Source: Rhodothermales bacterium (GTDB lineage Bacteria; Bacteroidota; Rhodothermia; Rhodothermales; UBA10348). From it: DNA of 64,000 nucleotides. Shown piece by piece: positions 1 to 8,891 of the stretch. How positions within the stretch are numbered: the stretch's first letter is position 1; the number at the start of each line of letters is the position of its first letter. Below the pieces are notes generated by a model, which had not been told where the DNA came from, did no database searches, and worked only from the letters and a program-made list of their open reading frames with translations. A program made the translations under genes and the position numbers. The stretch lies in NCBI GenBank assembly GCA_024711125.1, contig JANJTM010000017.1:1-64000 (forward strand), in the 5' to 3' direction.

Positions 1-2
1 GG

Positions 3-1460
3 GCAGACCCCGCCACGCTCGGGCCGTCGGGCGGGCCCATCACGAAGGACAATACGTCGGTCGAGTATTACGCCACGATCTTCACTTTCGCCGAAGGGGA
101 GGAGCCGGGCGTGATCTGGGCGGGGTCGGACGACGGGCAGATCCACATCACGCGCGATCACGGCGCGTCCTGGACCGACGTGACGCCGCCCGGACGCCTC
201 TTCCCCGAGTGGATGCAGGTGAACGACATGGTGGTCGATCCGCGCAACCCGGGCGGTCTCTACGTCGCCGGTACGCGGTACAAGTCGAACGACTTCCAGC
301 CGTACCTCTACCGGACCGGGGACTACGGCCAGACGTGGAAGCGCATCGACACGGGTATCGACCGGCAGCAGTTCACGCGCACGATCGAGGTCGACCCGGC
401 GCGCCCCGGGCTGCTCTACGCGGGCACCGAGAACGGCCTGTGGATCTCGTACGACGACGGGGAGCGCTGGCAGCCGTTCCAGCTGAACCTGCCCGAGGTG
501 CCGATCACGGACCTCGAGATCAAGGAGAACGACCTCGTCATCGCGACCCAGGGCCGCGGATTCTGGATCCTCGACGACCTGACGCCCGTGCAGAAGCTCG
601 AGAAGGCCGATGCAGACCGTGCGTTCACCTTCCACGCGCCGCGCTACGTGACGCTGGGCGACGAGCATTCGGCCCGTCTGCGCTTCTGGCTGCGCGACGC
701 GCCCGACAGCGCGAACGTGGTGCTCCGCGTCCTCGAGGAGGACGGGGACGTGATCCGCTCGTTCTCCACCCAGGGGAAGGGGGCGGAACGGCTCGAGGTT
801 TCGAAAGGTCTCAATACGTTCTCCTGGAACCTGCGCTACCCCGACGCCGAATCGTTCGACGGGCTGATCATGTGGTCGGGCTCGGTGCGCGGTCCCCGGG
901 CGGCGCCGGGCACCTTCCACGCACGCCTCGTCGTGGACGGGGACTCGACGGAAGTGCCGTTCGAGGTGCGACCCGATCCCCGGTCGACCTCGACGAAGGC
1001 CGACCTGGACGAACAGTTCGCGTTCCTGCTCGGCATCCGGGACAAGCTTTCGGAGGTCCATCGCGGCATCAAGCGCATCCGCTCGGTGCGGGCCGACGTG
1101 AACGCGTTGCTCGAACGACTGCCGACCGACCACGCGATGGGCGATACGCTGCGCGCCGCGGCGCGGGCGATGCTGGAGCCCATGAAGGCGGTCGAGGAGG
1201 CTCTCTACCAGACGAAGAACCGGTCGGGACAGGACCCGTTGAATTTCCCGATCCGGCTGAACGACAAGCTCGCGGGTGTGGCCTCGACGGCCTCCCAGGG
1301 CCACTACCAGCCGACCGACCAGGCGTACGCCGTGCGGGACGAACTGGTGTGGCAGATCGACGACGAACTGGAGAAGCTCGCGGCCGTGCTCGAGTCGCGG
1401 CTCCCTGCGTTCAATGCGCTCGTGCGCGAGGCCGGCATCCCGGCGGTGACGGCCCGATGA
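3..1460 (+). CDS. BNR/VPS10-type repeat protein, C-terminal part (start lies outside the window)
   Basis: The frame is open from base 3 with no start visible, so about 485 C-terminal residues of a larger protein are seen. Three Asp-box (BNR) repeats are readable: ITRDHGASW near base 147, RTGDYGQTW near 313 and SYDDGERW near 447. They are typical of sortilin/VPS10-like beta-propellers that Bacteroidota and Gemmatimonadota export in large numbers. After the propeller (from about base 620) comes a region resembling the usual C-terminal beta-sandwich, then a helical tail. Members are often annotated as glycosyl hydrolases because of the sialidase-like repeats, but no catalytic residues can be shown here. 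The next gene overlaps it by ATGA, suggesting co-transcription. The fold assignment is firm; substrate and activity are unknown. Confidence 0.8.
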   Translation, partial: ADPATLGPSGGPITKDNTSVEYYATIFTFAEGEEPGVIWAGSDDGQIHITRDHGASWTDVTPPGRLFPEWMQVNDMVVDPRNPGGLYVAGTRYKSNDFQPYLYRTGDYGQTWKRIDTGIDRQQFTRTIEVDPARPGLLYAGTENGLWISYDDGERWQPFQLNLPEVPITDLEIKENDLVIATQGRGFWILDDLTPVQKLEKADADRAFTFHAPRYVTLGDEHSARLRFWLRDAPDSANVVLRVLEEDGDVIRSFSTQGKGAERLEVSKGLNTFSWNLRYPDAESFDGLIMWSGSVRGPRAAPGTFHARLVVDGDSTEVPFEVRPDPRSTSTKADLDEQFAFLLGIRDKLSEVHRGIKRIRSVRADVNALLERLPTDHAMGDTLRAAARAMLEPMKAVEEALYQTKNRSGQDPLNFPIRLNDKLAGVASTASQGHYQPTDQAYAVRDELVWQIDDELEKLAAVLESRLPAFNALVREAGIPAVTAR

Positions 1461-2647
1461 CGGCGATCGGAACGGCCCGTCCGGCCGACGCGACGGCTCT
1501 GCGGGCCGCGTTCGCCGTGTTCGCGGTCGCAGGCCTCGTCGGCGCGCTGTTCCGCTTCGTGGTCGCGTACGGGTGGAGCGTCGGGCTGGACCCGGTGAAC
1601 GTGCGCCACGCGCATTCGCACCTCATGTACTTCGGATGGGCGACGCCGGCGCTGTTCGTCCTGCTCGGCATGCGTGCCGTCGGGGGTGGTTCGCGCCCCG
1701 TGCCGGCCCGTCTGCTCGCGTGGACCCTGGGCCTGGCGGTCGTGACCGGCCTGGCGTTCCTGCCGTGGGGTTACGAACCGGCGCAATTCGGGCCGGCGCG
1801 GGTGCCGGTCACGATCATCCTGTCGACCCTGTGCATGGTCACCTGGTACGCATGGGTCGCGTGGTACCGCAGCGCGCGCCGGAGCCTGGTCGACGCAACC
1901 CTCCGCCCGCTGGTCGACGCGGCCGCCGCGTTCCTTGCGCTGTCCACGCTCGGCGCGTGGTCCGTGGTGGCCATGGTTCCGTTCGGGGGTGCCGGAGACA
2001 CCCTCAAACTCGCCTTCGCGCATTTTTTCCTGCAGGTGTTTTCGGAGGGTTGGTTCACGCTGGGCCTGCTTACCCTGGCCTGGTCGCGTCTTCCGGACCG
2101 GGTCCGCGTTCCCGGTTGGGCGTTGGCGGCCGCCGGGCTCGGCATTCTCGTGGGATTCCTGCTTTCCCTGCCGTCGACCGCATTGCCGCTCGGCGGTCGC
2201 GTGCTCGCCCGGATCGCGGGGGTATCGCACGGCGTGGGCATCGTAGCGCTCGCGTGGACCTGGTGGCGTTCCGCACCCGCCTCCGCGCGCTCGTCGTGGG
2301 GGCTTCCGGTCCTGCTGCTCGCGGCCAAAGGCGCCACGCAGGTCCTGGCCGTGGGCCTGCCGGGGCCGTGGTGGGCCGACATGGCAACCGTGCGCGTGCT
2401 GTACCTCCACCTGCTGCTCCTCGGGTTCGTATCGCTCGGAATCGCGGCCGAAACGCTGAGCGGCGCATGGCTGCGGATGTTCCAGGCGGTCTGTCTTTCG
2501 GTGGTCGCTTCGCTCGTTCCCTTCACCGCGCTCTGGCCTTTCGCGCCGCCGGGAATGGCCGCGTTCGAGGCCGCGGCGTGGATTTCGGTGCTTCCGCCGC
2601 TCGTGGCGGCGGCGGCGCTCGTCGGTGGGCGGGTGCGCGCGGTCTGA
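1457..2647 (+). CDS. multi-pass membrane protein with a HAHSHL motif, function unknown
   Basis: This is a 396-residue, very hydrophobic protein with roughly eleven or twelve membrane segments. Near residues 51-60 it has the run RHAHSHLMYFGW, and a further histidine lies in AFAHFFLQ. Paired histidines at helix ends are reminiscent of heme-binding helices in the heme-copper oxidase/NorB or NnrS families, but the full ligand set of an oxidase is not visible, so this is only a resemblance. The ATG overlaps the stop of the upstream BNR protein (ATGA), which fixes the start. The two genes share no obvious pathway. I do not recognise a named family. Confidence 0.65.
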   Translation: MTAIGTARPADATALRAAFAVFAVAGLVGALFRFVVAYGWSVGLDPVNVRHAHSHLMYFGWATPALFVLLGMRAVGGGSRPVPARLLAWTLGLAVVTGLAFLPWGYEPAQFGPARVPVTIILSTLCMVTWYAWVAWYRSARRSLVDATLRPLVDAAAAFLALSTLGAWSVVAMVPFGGAGDTLKLAFAHFFLQVFSEGWFTLGLLTLAWSRLPDRVRVPGWALAAAGLGILVGFLLSLPSTALPLGGRVLARIAGVSHGVGIVALAWTWWRSAPASARSSWGLPVLLLAAKGATQVLAVGLPGPWWADMATVRVLYLHLLLLGFVSLGIAAETLSGAWLRMFQAVCLSVVASLVPFTALWPFAPPGMAAFEAAAWISVLPPLVAAAALVGGRVRAV

Positions 2648-2699
2648 CGAATCCGGCGTTTCCGGCCGTACTCGAAGGGGAGCCCCCGCCCCTTCGCCC

Positions 2700-3212
2700 A
2701 TGCGCGCCTACCCACTCCAGACGATCGGCTTCGCGATCCGCATAGGGATCGCGGCGGCGATCGCGGGCTCGGCGGGAGTGGCCGCTGCGCAGCAAGCCTC
2801 GCACGTCGTAGGTATCGGCATCGGTCCGATCGTCGCGCTGGCCGTCGAGTCCGACGGCTCTCCCCTCGGGCCGGAGGGAGCGCGGACCGACCGTTTCCAC
2901 GTGACCTCCAACCGCGACAGGGCCCGCCTCGTGGCGAGACTCGACCGGGACCTGCCGCCCGGCGTGCGGCTCTTCGTGTCGGCCGAAACCGACCTGGTCG
3001 CCGATCCGGGGGAGCGCAGCGTGAGCTCGGGTCGCGAAACGATACTCGCGACGCGCGTCGCGAGGGGCGTGCGGAAGGCGCAGGTGCTTCGGCTGCGGGT
3101 CGAAGGCAGGGCCGACCAGACCGTCCGACGCACGCTGTCGGTGGGGCTGGTGGATCCGGAAACGGGCCGTGCGTCGTGGCAGGCCGTGCCCGTGGAGATT
3201 CCGGCCAATTGA
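2700..3212 (+). CDS. small exported protein, function unknown
   Basis: A 170-residue protein. An N-terminal signal peptide is clear: positively charged start, hydrophobic stretch to about residue 30, then an AAAQQ cleavage region. The mature part is rich in Val, Arg and Asp with alternating polar/apolar residues, consistent with a small beta-sandwich. I see no cysteines, repeats or catalytic motif. The ATG at 2700 was chosen over an upstream in-frame start at 2625 because only the later one begins directly at the signal peptide. It follows the membrane protein gene by 52 bases. A short stretch with a sigma-28-like promoter separates it from the exopolysaccharide operon, so it is probably the last gene of the upstream unit. 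Confidence 0.65.
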   Translation: MRAYPLQTIGFAIRIGIAAAIAGSAGVAAAQQASHVVGIGIGPIVALAVESDGSPLGPEGARTDRFHVTSNRDRARLVARLDRDLPPGVRLFVSAETDLVADPGERSVSSGRETILATRVARGVRKAQVLRLRVEGRADQTVRRTLSVGLVDPETGRASWQAVPVEIPAN

Positions 3213-3276
3213 GACCGCCGCTCCGGGCCCGTGTCCCGGAATGAGACTGGCCCGGTTTTCGAGGACCGGCCGAGGG

Positions 3277-3303
3277 TTAAGCACCCCGAAAAACGGGGCG
3301 ATA
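3277..3303 (+). promoter_or_regulatory. sigma-28-like promoter of the exopolysaccharide operon
   Basis: TTAA at 3277-3280 is followed after 19 bases by GATA at 3300-3303 (context GGCGATACT). The spacing equals TAAN-N15-GCCGATA, the layout of FliA/SigD promoters. It ends 25 bases before the GTG of the first operon gene. A CCCCG-AAAAA-CGGGG inverted repeat lies between the two boxes. The same element recurs at 31407, 32472, 34447 and 36273. Confidence 0.6.
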
Positions 3304-3328
3304 CTGAACCCATATCGGCGCTCCTTCC

Positions 3329-4366
3329 GTGAATCCCAGTTACAGCCCTCATTCGGTCGTTCTCGGCGGCTCCGGCTTCGTCGGCTCGCATCTCTGTGAT
3401 CGTCTGCTCGAGGCGGGTCACCGCGTGACCTGCGTGGACAGCCTGCTTACCGGCCGCCGCTCGAACGTGGCCCACCTGGACGGGCGATCCGACTTCCGGT
3501 TCGTCGAGCAGGACATCTGCTCGCCGATCGCCGTCGACGGTCCCGTGGAGACCGTATTCCACCTCGCGAGCCCGGCGTCCCCGAAGGATTACTACACGTA
3601 CCCGCTCGAGACGCTGGCCACCGGCTCGACGGGTACCCGCAACGCGCTCGAGCTGGCCCGTCGCCACGGGGCGCGCTTCCTCCTCGCCTCGACGAGCGAA
3701 GTGTACGGAGACCCGGAGATCCATCCGCAGCAGGAGGACTACTGGGGCCGTGTCAACCCGATCGGACCGCGTTCGGTCTACGACGAGGCGAAGCGGTTCT
3801 CCGAGGCGATCACCGCGGCGTACCGGCGCGAGCTGGACGTCGATACGGTGATCGTGCGCATCTTCAATACGTACGGGCCCCGCATGCGCGCGGCCGACGG
3901 GCGCGCGCTTCCCGCGTTCGTCTCGCAGGCATTTGCCGGCGAGCCGGTAACCGTGCACGGCGACGGGCTGCAGACCCGCTCGTTCTGTTTCGTCAGCGAC
4001 CTCGTCGACGGGCTCTTCCGCGCGGCGATGTCGGGCGAGGCCGGGCCGATCAACCTGGGCAATCCCGAGGAGATCACCATAGGCGAGTTCGCGCAGGAGG
4101 TCATCGACTGTATCGGGAGCCCGAGCGAGCTGGTCTTCACGCCGCGGCCGGTGGACGATCCCACGGTTCGGCGCCCGGACATCACGCGAGCCCGGACGTT
4201 GCTGGGCTGGGAGCCCCGCGTGCCGCGAAAGGACGGCCTGAAGCGCACCATCGACTACTTCGCCGTGGAACTGGGATTCGAGTCGGCCCAACGCCGGGTG
4301 ACCGACCGCGCGTCCCGCCGCCGTAGCGCCCCGGCCGCCCGTTCGGCCGTAACCGTTCCTTCATGA
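3329..4366 (+). CDS. UDP-glucuronate decarboxylase-like NAD-dependent epimerase
   Basis: A 345-residue extended short-chain dehydrogenase. The NAD-binding GGSGFVGSHL lies at residues 13-22, the SDR catalytic pair is in YDEAK (about residues 151-155), and the family signatures HLASPASPKDYY, TSEVYGDP, NTYGPRM and TRSFCFVSDLVDGL match UDP-glucuronic acid decarboxylase (UXS), which makes UDP-xylose from UDP-glucuronate. A related nucleotide-sugar epimerase/dehydratase is possible. The Arg/Ser-rich C-terminal tail after about residue 315 is longer than usual. The start is GTG at 3329; no ATG gives a complete Rossmann motif. It is the first gene of the exopolysaccharide operon, directly downstream of the sigma-28-like promoter, and overlaps the next gene by ATGA. 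It would supply a precursor sugar in the cytoplasm. Confidence 0.88.
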   Translation: MNPSYSPHSVVLGGSGFVGSHLCDRLLEAGHRVTCVDSLLTGRRSNVAHLDGRSDFRFVEQDICSPIAVDGPVETVFHLASPASPKDYYTYPLETLATGSTGTRNALELARRHGARFLLASTSEVYGDPEIHPQQEDYWGRVNPIGPRSVYDEAKRFSEAITAAYRRELDVDTVIVRIFNTYGPRMRAADGRALPAFVSQAFAGEPVTVHGDGLQTRSFCFVSDLVDGLFRAAMSGEAGPINLGNPEEITIGEFAQEVIDCIGSPSELVFTPRPVDDPTVRRPDITRARTLLGWEPRVPRKDGLKRTIDYFAVELGFESAQRRVTDRASRRRSAPAARSAVTVPS

Positions 4367-6837
4367 CCGAAGACCGCCGTCATACGGAACCGGTACGCTG
4401 GACCGCCGAGCGGTCCGCGGTCGCCCCCGAGAGCCCCACGGGCTCCCGGGGCGCGCTCGTGTTGCCCGCCGACGACGGTTCGACGAGACTCATGCAGGGC
4501 GTGGAGCCCGCGGGGCTGCGCGCCGCGCAGCTGGCCGCGGCGCGCGCTTCGTGGGCCGAGTCGCTCTACCCGCAGGAGCCGCGGATCGAGCCCCGTGCGC
4601 GCGTTTCGCGACTGGCGACGCTGATCCGTCGGGGCCGTGTGGCCGGAGCGCTGGCGGCGATCGGCGTGTGGGCCGCCGTCGCGGCCTGGCTCGCATTCGT
4701 TCCGCCTTCGTACGAATCGTCGGCCACCCTGCTCGTCGATACGCGACGGCTGGCCGAGATCTCGTCCCGGTACGGCTCCGACACCGAGGCGCTCGGCGCC
4801 TTCGGCGGCGGCAAACTCGCCAACCAGGCCGAGATCGTGCGCATAGCGCCCGTGATCGCCGACACGACGGCCACCCGCCTGCTCGCGTCGGTCACCGCGG
4901 CCGAGCGCGGCTTCATCCCGGTGCCGGCTGAAACCCCGTCGGTCACCGAATTCGTGGCGCTCTGGCTCAAGAAATCGGCCGTCGAAGTCGTGGCCAAGGC
5001 ATCGGACGACGAGGCCGACATGATCGAGATCCACGCCGAAGCGGGTTCCGCCGAACTGGCCGCGAGGATCGCCGATACCTACGCCCGCACCTACGTCGAA
5101 CTGATCGCGCGCGGCGTACGGGACCAGCGCGAGCGCGCGCTGGCGTTCCACCAGGACCGGGTTACCGAGGTCGAAGGCGAACTCGCGGGCATCGACGAGC
5201 GCCTGAGCGACTTCTACAGGGACGCCGGAACGCTCGCCGTATCGACCGAAGCCGAGGTCGCGGGCCGGCACGTCTCGGAACTGCGTTCGGTGCTCGACGA
5301 GGCCCAGATCGCCTGGTCCACGCACTCGGCGACCCTCGAGGGGCTCGAGGCCGAACTCGCGCAGCTCAACCCGGACGCGCTCTCGGCACGGGTCGCCTCG
5401 AGCGCCGACGCCGAGATCCGCTCGACGCAGACGTACATCGCCGACCTCGAGCTGCGCATCGGGGCCTACTACACCCGCACGCCGTCCCTGCGCGAGGATC
5501 CGTCGCCCTCCCCCGACCTCGTCCACTACCTGAATGAGCTTTCGACGTCGCGCGCGCGCCTCGACGAACTGTCCCGGCAGCTCGTGAGCGACGTCATGAC
5601 CACGGGCGGAATCGACCTGTCGCAGGAAACGGGCGGACGCTCGTACCTGCTCCAGCTTCGCCAGCGCATCGCGGGCGAACGCGTGGCCCTCGCCGCGGCC
5701 GAAGCGAAGCGGGATGCCGTGCGACGCCGGTTGGGCGCGTTCGAATCGTCCCGGCAACGGTATTCGCAGCAGGCGATACCCTTCGCCCAGCTGCAGCGGG
5801 ACCGCCAGGTCGCCGAGCAGCGCTACGTTTCGGCCCTCCAGGGCCTGACGGCCCTGCAGTTGGACGACCCCGGCGAGACGGTGCGTCTCCTGGCCCATGC
5901 CGAGGTGCCGCGCGAGCCCGCCGGACCGGAACCGCTGTTCCTGGTGCTGTTCGGGGCGTTCGTCGGCCTCCTGGTAGGCGGCGGAGTCGCGTACGGACGG
6001 TCCCGTCTCGACGACCGCATCTACGGACCGGAGGAAGTGGAACCGGAAGGCCTGGCGGTGGACGGGGTTCTCCCGGACGTCACGCCGCTGGTGCGCCGCA
6101 CGTTCCGCGGCGCCACGCACGCGCAGCTCGCCGGACGCCCGGTGGACGTGCATGTGGTCACGGTCACTTCGGCCCATACTCCCGAAGCCGCGCTCCTGCG
6201 CAAGTTCGCGACCCGCCTCGCCGCCACGTCGGCCCGCGGTTCGGTCTTCCTCTTCACGAGCGCCGAGGCCGGGGCGGGCAAGTCGCTCACGGCGGCCAGC
6301 ACGGCTACGGCCCTCGCGCTGGCGGGCTTCCGCACGCTGCTGGTGGACGCGGATACGTACCGGACGGCACAGCGCGGCCTCGTCGGGTTTTCGGACGGAA
6401 GCCTGTTCGACGTCGAAGCCGGGGCCTTTCCGACCGGGGGTGGACTCGAATCCCGCGGCGGTGCCCTGCGACTGCTCTACGGCATCACGTTGTACTCCAC
6501 CCGTCCCGTGGCGACGGAGCACCTGGCGGTGCACCAGCTGGGCCGCCTCATCGCTTTCTACCGTTCGCACTTCGACTATCTCGTCGTGGATACCCCGCCC
6601 GTGATGGCCACGGCATTCACGCTGGCGGCCGGCTCGCTGGCCGATCGCCGGTTCCTCGTCGCCGCCAGCGGTTCGACCCGGCTCGGGCTTCTGCGGCAGG
6701 CGCGCGGCGAAATGGCCGCGGCCGGCGCGCCCGTGTCGGGGGTGATCGTCAACCGCTTTGATGCCGGGTCCTCGCCGGCCTATCGCTCGACCTACCAGGA
6801 AATCCGGGGCTATTACGGAATTCCGGGCGCGCCATGA
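4363..6837 (+). CDS. Wzc-like polysaccharide co-polymerase / BY-kinase
   Basis: An 824-residue inner-membrane protein with the Wzc layout. After a cytoplasmic N-terminal tail, TM1 is at about residues 90-110, followed by a Wzz-type periplasmic domain with long coiled-coil helices, TM2 at about 525-545, and a C-terminal cytoplasmic P-loop tyrosine-kinase domain. Walker A is SAEAGAGKSLT (about residue 631), Walker A' is LLVDADTYR and Walker B is LVVDTPP. The extreme C-terminus carries several tyrosines (YRSTYQEIRGYYG), as expected of an autophosphorylation cluster. Such proteins set chain length and control export of capsule or exopolysaccharide together with the outer-membrane channel Wza, which is not in this window. 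Both ends overlap their neighbours by ATGA. Assignment is firm; kinase activity is inferred from motifs. Confidence 0.9.
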   Translation: MTEDRRHTEPVRWTAERSAVAPESPTGSRGALVLPADDGSTRLMQGVEPAGLRAAQLAAARASWAESLYPQEPRIEPRARVSRLATLIRRGRVAGALAAIGVWAAVAAWLAFVPPSYESSATLLVDTRRLAEISSRYGSDTEALGAFGGGKLANQAEIVRIAPVIADTTATRLLASVTAAERGFIPVPAETPSVTEFVALWLKKSAVEVVAKASDDEADMIEIHAEAGSAELAARIADTYARTYVELIARGVRDQRERALAFHQDRVTEVEGELAGIDERLSDFYRDAGTLAVSTEAEVAGRHVSELRSVLDEAQIAWSTHSATLEGLEAELAQLNPDALSARVASSADAEIRSTQTYIADLELRIGAYYTRTPSLREDPSPSPDLVHYLNELSTSRARLDELSRQLVSDVMTTGGIDLSQETGGRSYLLQLRQRIAGERVALAAAEAKRDAVRRRLGAFESSRQRYSQQAIPFAQLQRDRQVAEQRYVSALQGLTALQLDDPGETVRLLAHAEVPREPAGPEPLFLVLFGAFVGLLVGGGVAYGRSRLDDRIYGPEEVEPEGLAVDGVLPDVTPLVRRTFRGATHAQLAGRPVDVHVVTVTSAHTPEAALLRKFATRLAATSARGSVFLFTSAEAGAGKSLTAASTATALALAGFRTLLVDADTYRTAQRGLVGFSDGSLFDVEAGAFPTGGGLESRGGALRLLYGITLYSTRPVATEHLAVHQLGRLIAFYRSHFDYLVVDTPPVMATAFTLAAGSLADRRFLVAASGSTRLGLLRQARGEMAAAGAPVSGVIVNRFDAGSSPAYRSTYQEIRGYYGIPGAP

Positions 6838-8891
6838 AGCGGTTCCTGCATTGGGACGAGATGCGTCGTCCCGTGACTACCCTGGCGGACCAGGGCGTGG
6901 TCAGCGTGGCGAACTTCGTCACGGTGCTCCTGTATGCGCGCACCCTCGATCCCGGCGAATTCGGGCTGGTGGCGCTGCTCCTGACCATCCTGCTCGCGGT
7001 GACCGCCGTCCAGACGGCGATCGTGGGCCAGGTGCACAACCTGCTCGGGGCGCGGCGTGAGGGGGAACCGCTCGCCTCGCTCACCGGGCACCTGCTCCTG
7101 GTCCAGGGCGTCTTTCTCGCGGCGGTGACCCTGCCGGCGCTCGCGATCGGAAGCGCCCTCTGGACGCTCGGCGGTTGGGGAGCGGCCCGATTCACGGTGG
7201 AAACCGCGATCCTGCTCGCGCCGTGGCTGTTCCAGGACACCGTGCGACGCTTCCTGTACACGAAGCGGATCATGGGCGCCGTGTTGCTGAACGACGGCGT
7301 GACCTACGGGCTGCAGATCGCGGGAGCGATCGCTCTCGCGGCCGGACTGCTGCCGCGCACGTTCGACGCGGCCCAGGGAATCTACTTCGCCGGGTCCCTG
7401 GCGGGATCCGTCCTGGGCGCGGTTCAACTGTACCGGATCGGATTCCGCGTGGAGCGATCCAGCCTGCGCGACGATCTCCGGTCGGCCTGGGGCATCGCGC
7501 GGTACCTGGCCGGCGGGGAGATCCTCGCCATCGTCGGGCGGAACGCGACGAGCTGGATGCTGGCCGGAACCCTCGGGCTTCCCGCACTCGGGGCATACCG
7601 TGCGGTATCCCATTTCGCGAACGCGCTCAATCCGATCAGCATCGCCACGGGCCTCTACCTGCCCGCGCTGGCGTCCTCGCGGTGGAGTCCGGAGCGAGCC
7701 GACGAGTACCGCGGATGGTTCCTCCGGCTGACGGCCCGCCTCGTGGCCGGATTGGGGCTATTCGTGCTCCTGCTGGGCCTGGCCGCCGAGCCGCTCGTCG
7801 CGCTGGCGTACGGGCCGCGGTACAACGCCTTCCCGGTCGTGCTGGTGCTCGAGATCACGCTGGCCGCACGGCTGCTCATGTTCCTGCACGACACGCTGTT
7901 CCACGGCATCGTAGGGGCGGGGGCCGACCGGTCGCTGCTCGTGGATCGCGTGATCCAGCTCGTGGTGCTGGCCGTCGCGGGATTTCCGCTCGTGACCGGA
8001 TGGGGCGTGGTGGGCGCGGCCACGTGGCACCTGTTGTCGGCCGTGGTGGTCTCGACCTATGCGGCGTGGTCCTTCGCGAAGCTGGGTCGGGGTACGCGTC
8101 CCGTAACCGTGTCGGATCCGGACGTGCTGGGCTTCGGTGCCGAGGGAATCGTGCTCGCCGACCCCGGGGGACTGACGGTGCGCAAACGCTTCACGCACCC
8201 GGAGCGGGGACCCGGCAGGGCCCGCCGGGAATTCGGAATCCTCCAGCGTCTCGCGGCCGCGTCCGATCGGGCTCCGGTCGGCGTACGTGCCCCGCGGCCC
8301 GTGGCATTCCTCGCCGGCGAACACACCGTGGTGATGGAACGCTGCCCCGGGACGCCGCTCGACGAGTACCTGAACACCCGCAGGCCGAAACCGGAGGCGG
8401 TACGGCGCATCGCGGAACGCCTGGACGCGGGCATCACCCACGTCGTCGAGACCCTCGGCGAGCCGTACCACGATTTCTGCCCGCAGAACGTGTTGTGGGA
8501 CGAGGGGGCGGGTTCCGTAACCGTGCTGGACCTCGGAAACGACCGCATCACGACGGACGAAGGCCTGCCCGACGAACCGTTCACGGTCAGCATGGGCTGC
8601 TTCCTCGGGACGACCGTCTACACGGCGGCGCGACCCGGTCGCGTCGGCCGCTGGGGCGACGTACACCGCAACGCACAGCTCTTCCGCGCGATCGTGGGGT
8701 CGCTGCGCGCCCGCGGCCACCGCATGCCGACCCGCGACCTGCTGCGCATGGCCTGGAGCCGGTACCTCGAAATGGGCCTGAACGGCTCGTGGACCCGGTG
8801 GGCATGGTATCTGACCGTGGGCCTCGTCGTGGCGAGTGTCGCCGTCGCCTGGTCGGCGCGTCCTCCGTTTTCGAAGAGGGTCCCGGAATGA
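6834..8891 (+). CDS. Wzx-type flippase fused to a kinase-like domain
   Basis: A 685-residue fusion. Residues 1 to about 420 are a polytopic polysaccharide flippase (MATE/MOP-like, about 12 TM segments) that would move lipid-linked repeat units across the inner membrane. From about residue 430 to 650 a soluble protein-kinase-like fold follows: a glycine-containing start (GFGAEGIV), a lysine in TVRKRF, a catalytic-loop motif HDFCPQNVLW near residue 546 and a metal-binding VLDLGND near 563. This resembles aminoglycoside-phosphotransferase or Kdo/lipopolysaccharide-kinase families, and the residues needed for phosphotransfer appear present. A last hydrophobic segment (WAWYLTVGLVVASVAVAW) closes the protein. 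The fused kinase is unusual for a flippase and may phosphorylate a sugar in the repeat unit; that is inference. The start overlaps the previous stop (ATGA). Confidence 0.82.
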   Translation: MKRFLHWDEMRRPVTTLADQGVVSVANFVTVLLYARTLDPGEFGLVALLLTILLAVTAVQTAIVGQVHNLLGARREGEPLASLTGHLLLVQGVFLAAVTLPALAIGSALWTLGGWGAARFTVETAILLAPWLFQDTVRRFLYTKRIMGAVLLNDGVTYGLQIAGAIALAAGLLPRTFDAAQGIYFAGSLAGSVLGAVQLYRIGFRVERSSLRDDLRSAWGIARYLAGGEILAIVGRNATSWMLAGTLGLPALGAYRAVSHFANALNPISIATGLYLPALASSRWSPERADEYRGWFLRLTARLVAGLGLFVLLLGLAAEPLVALAYGPRYNAFPVVLVLEITLAARLLMFLHDTLFHGIVGAGADRSLLVDRVIQLVVLAVAGFPLVTGWGVVGAATWHLLSAVVVSTYAAWSFAKLGRGTRPVTVSDPDVLGFGAEGIVLADPGGLTVRKRFTHPERGPGRARREFGILQRLAAASDRAPVGVRAPRPVAFLAGEHTVVMERCPGTPLDEYLNTRRPKPEAVRRIAERLDAGITHVVETLGEPYHDFCPQNVLWDEGAGSVTVLDLGNDRITTDEGLPDEPFTVSMGCFLGTTVYTAARPGRVGRWGDVHRNAQLFRAIVGSLRARGHRMPTRDLLRMAWSRYLEMGLNGSWTRWAWYLTVGLVVASVAVAWSARPPFSKRVPE

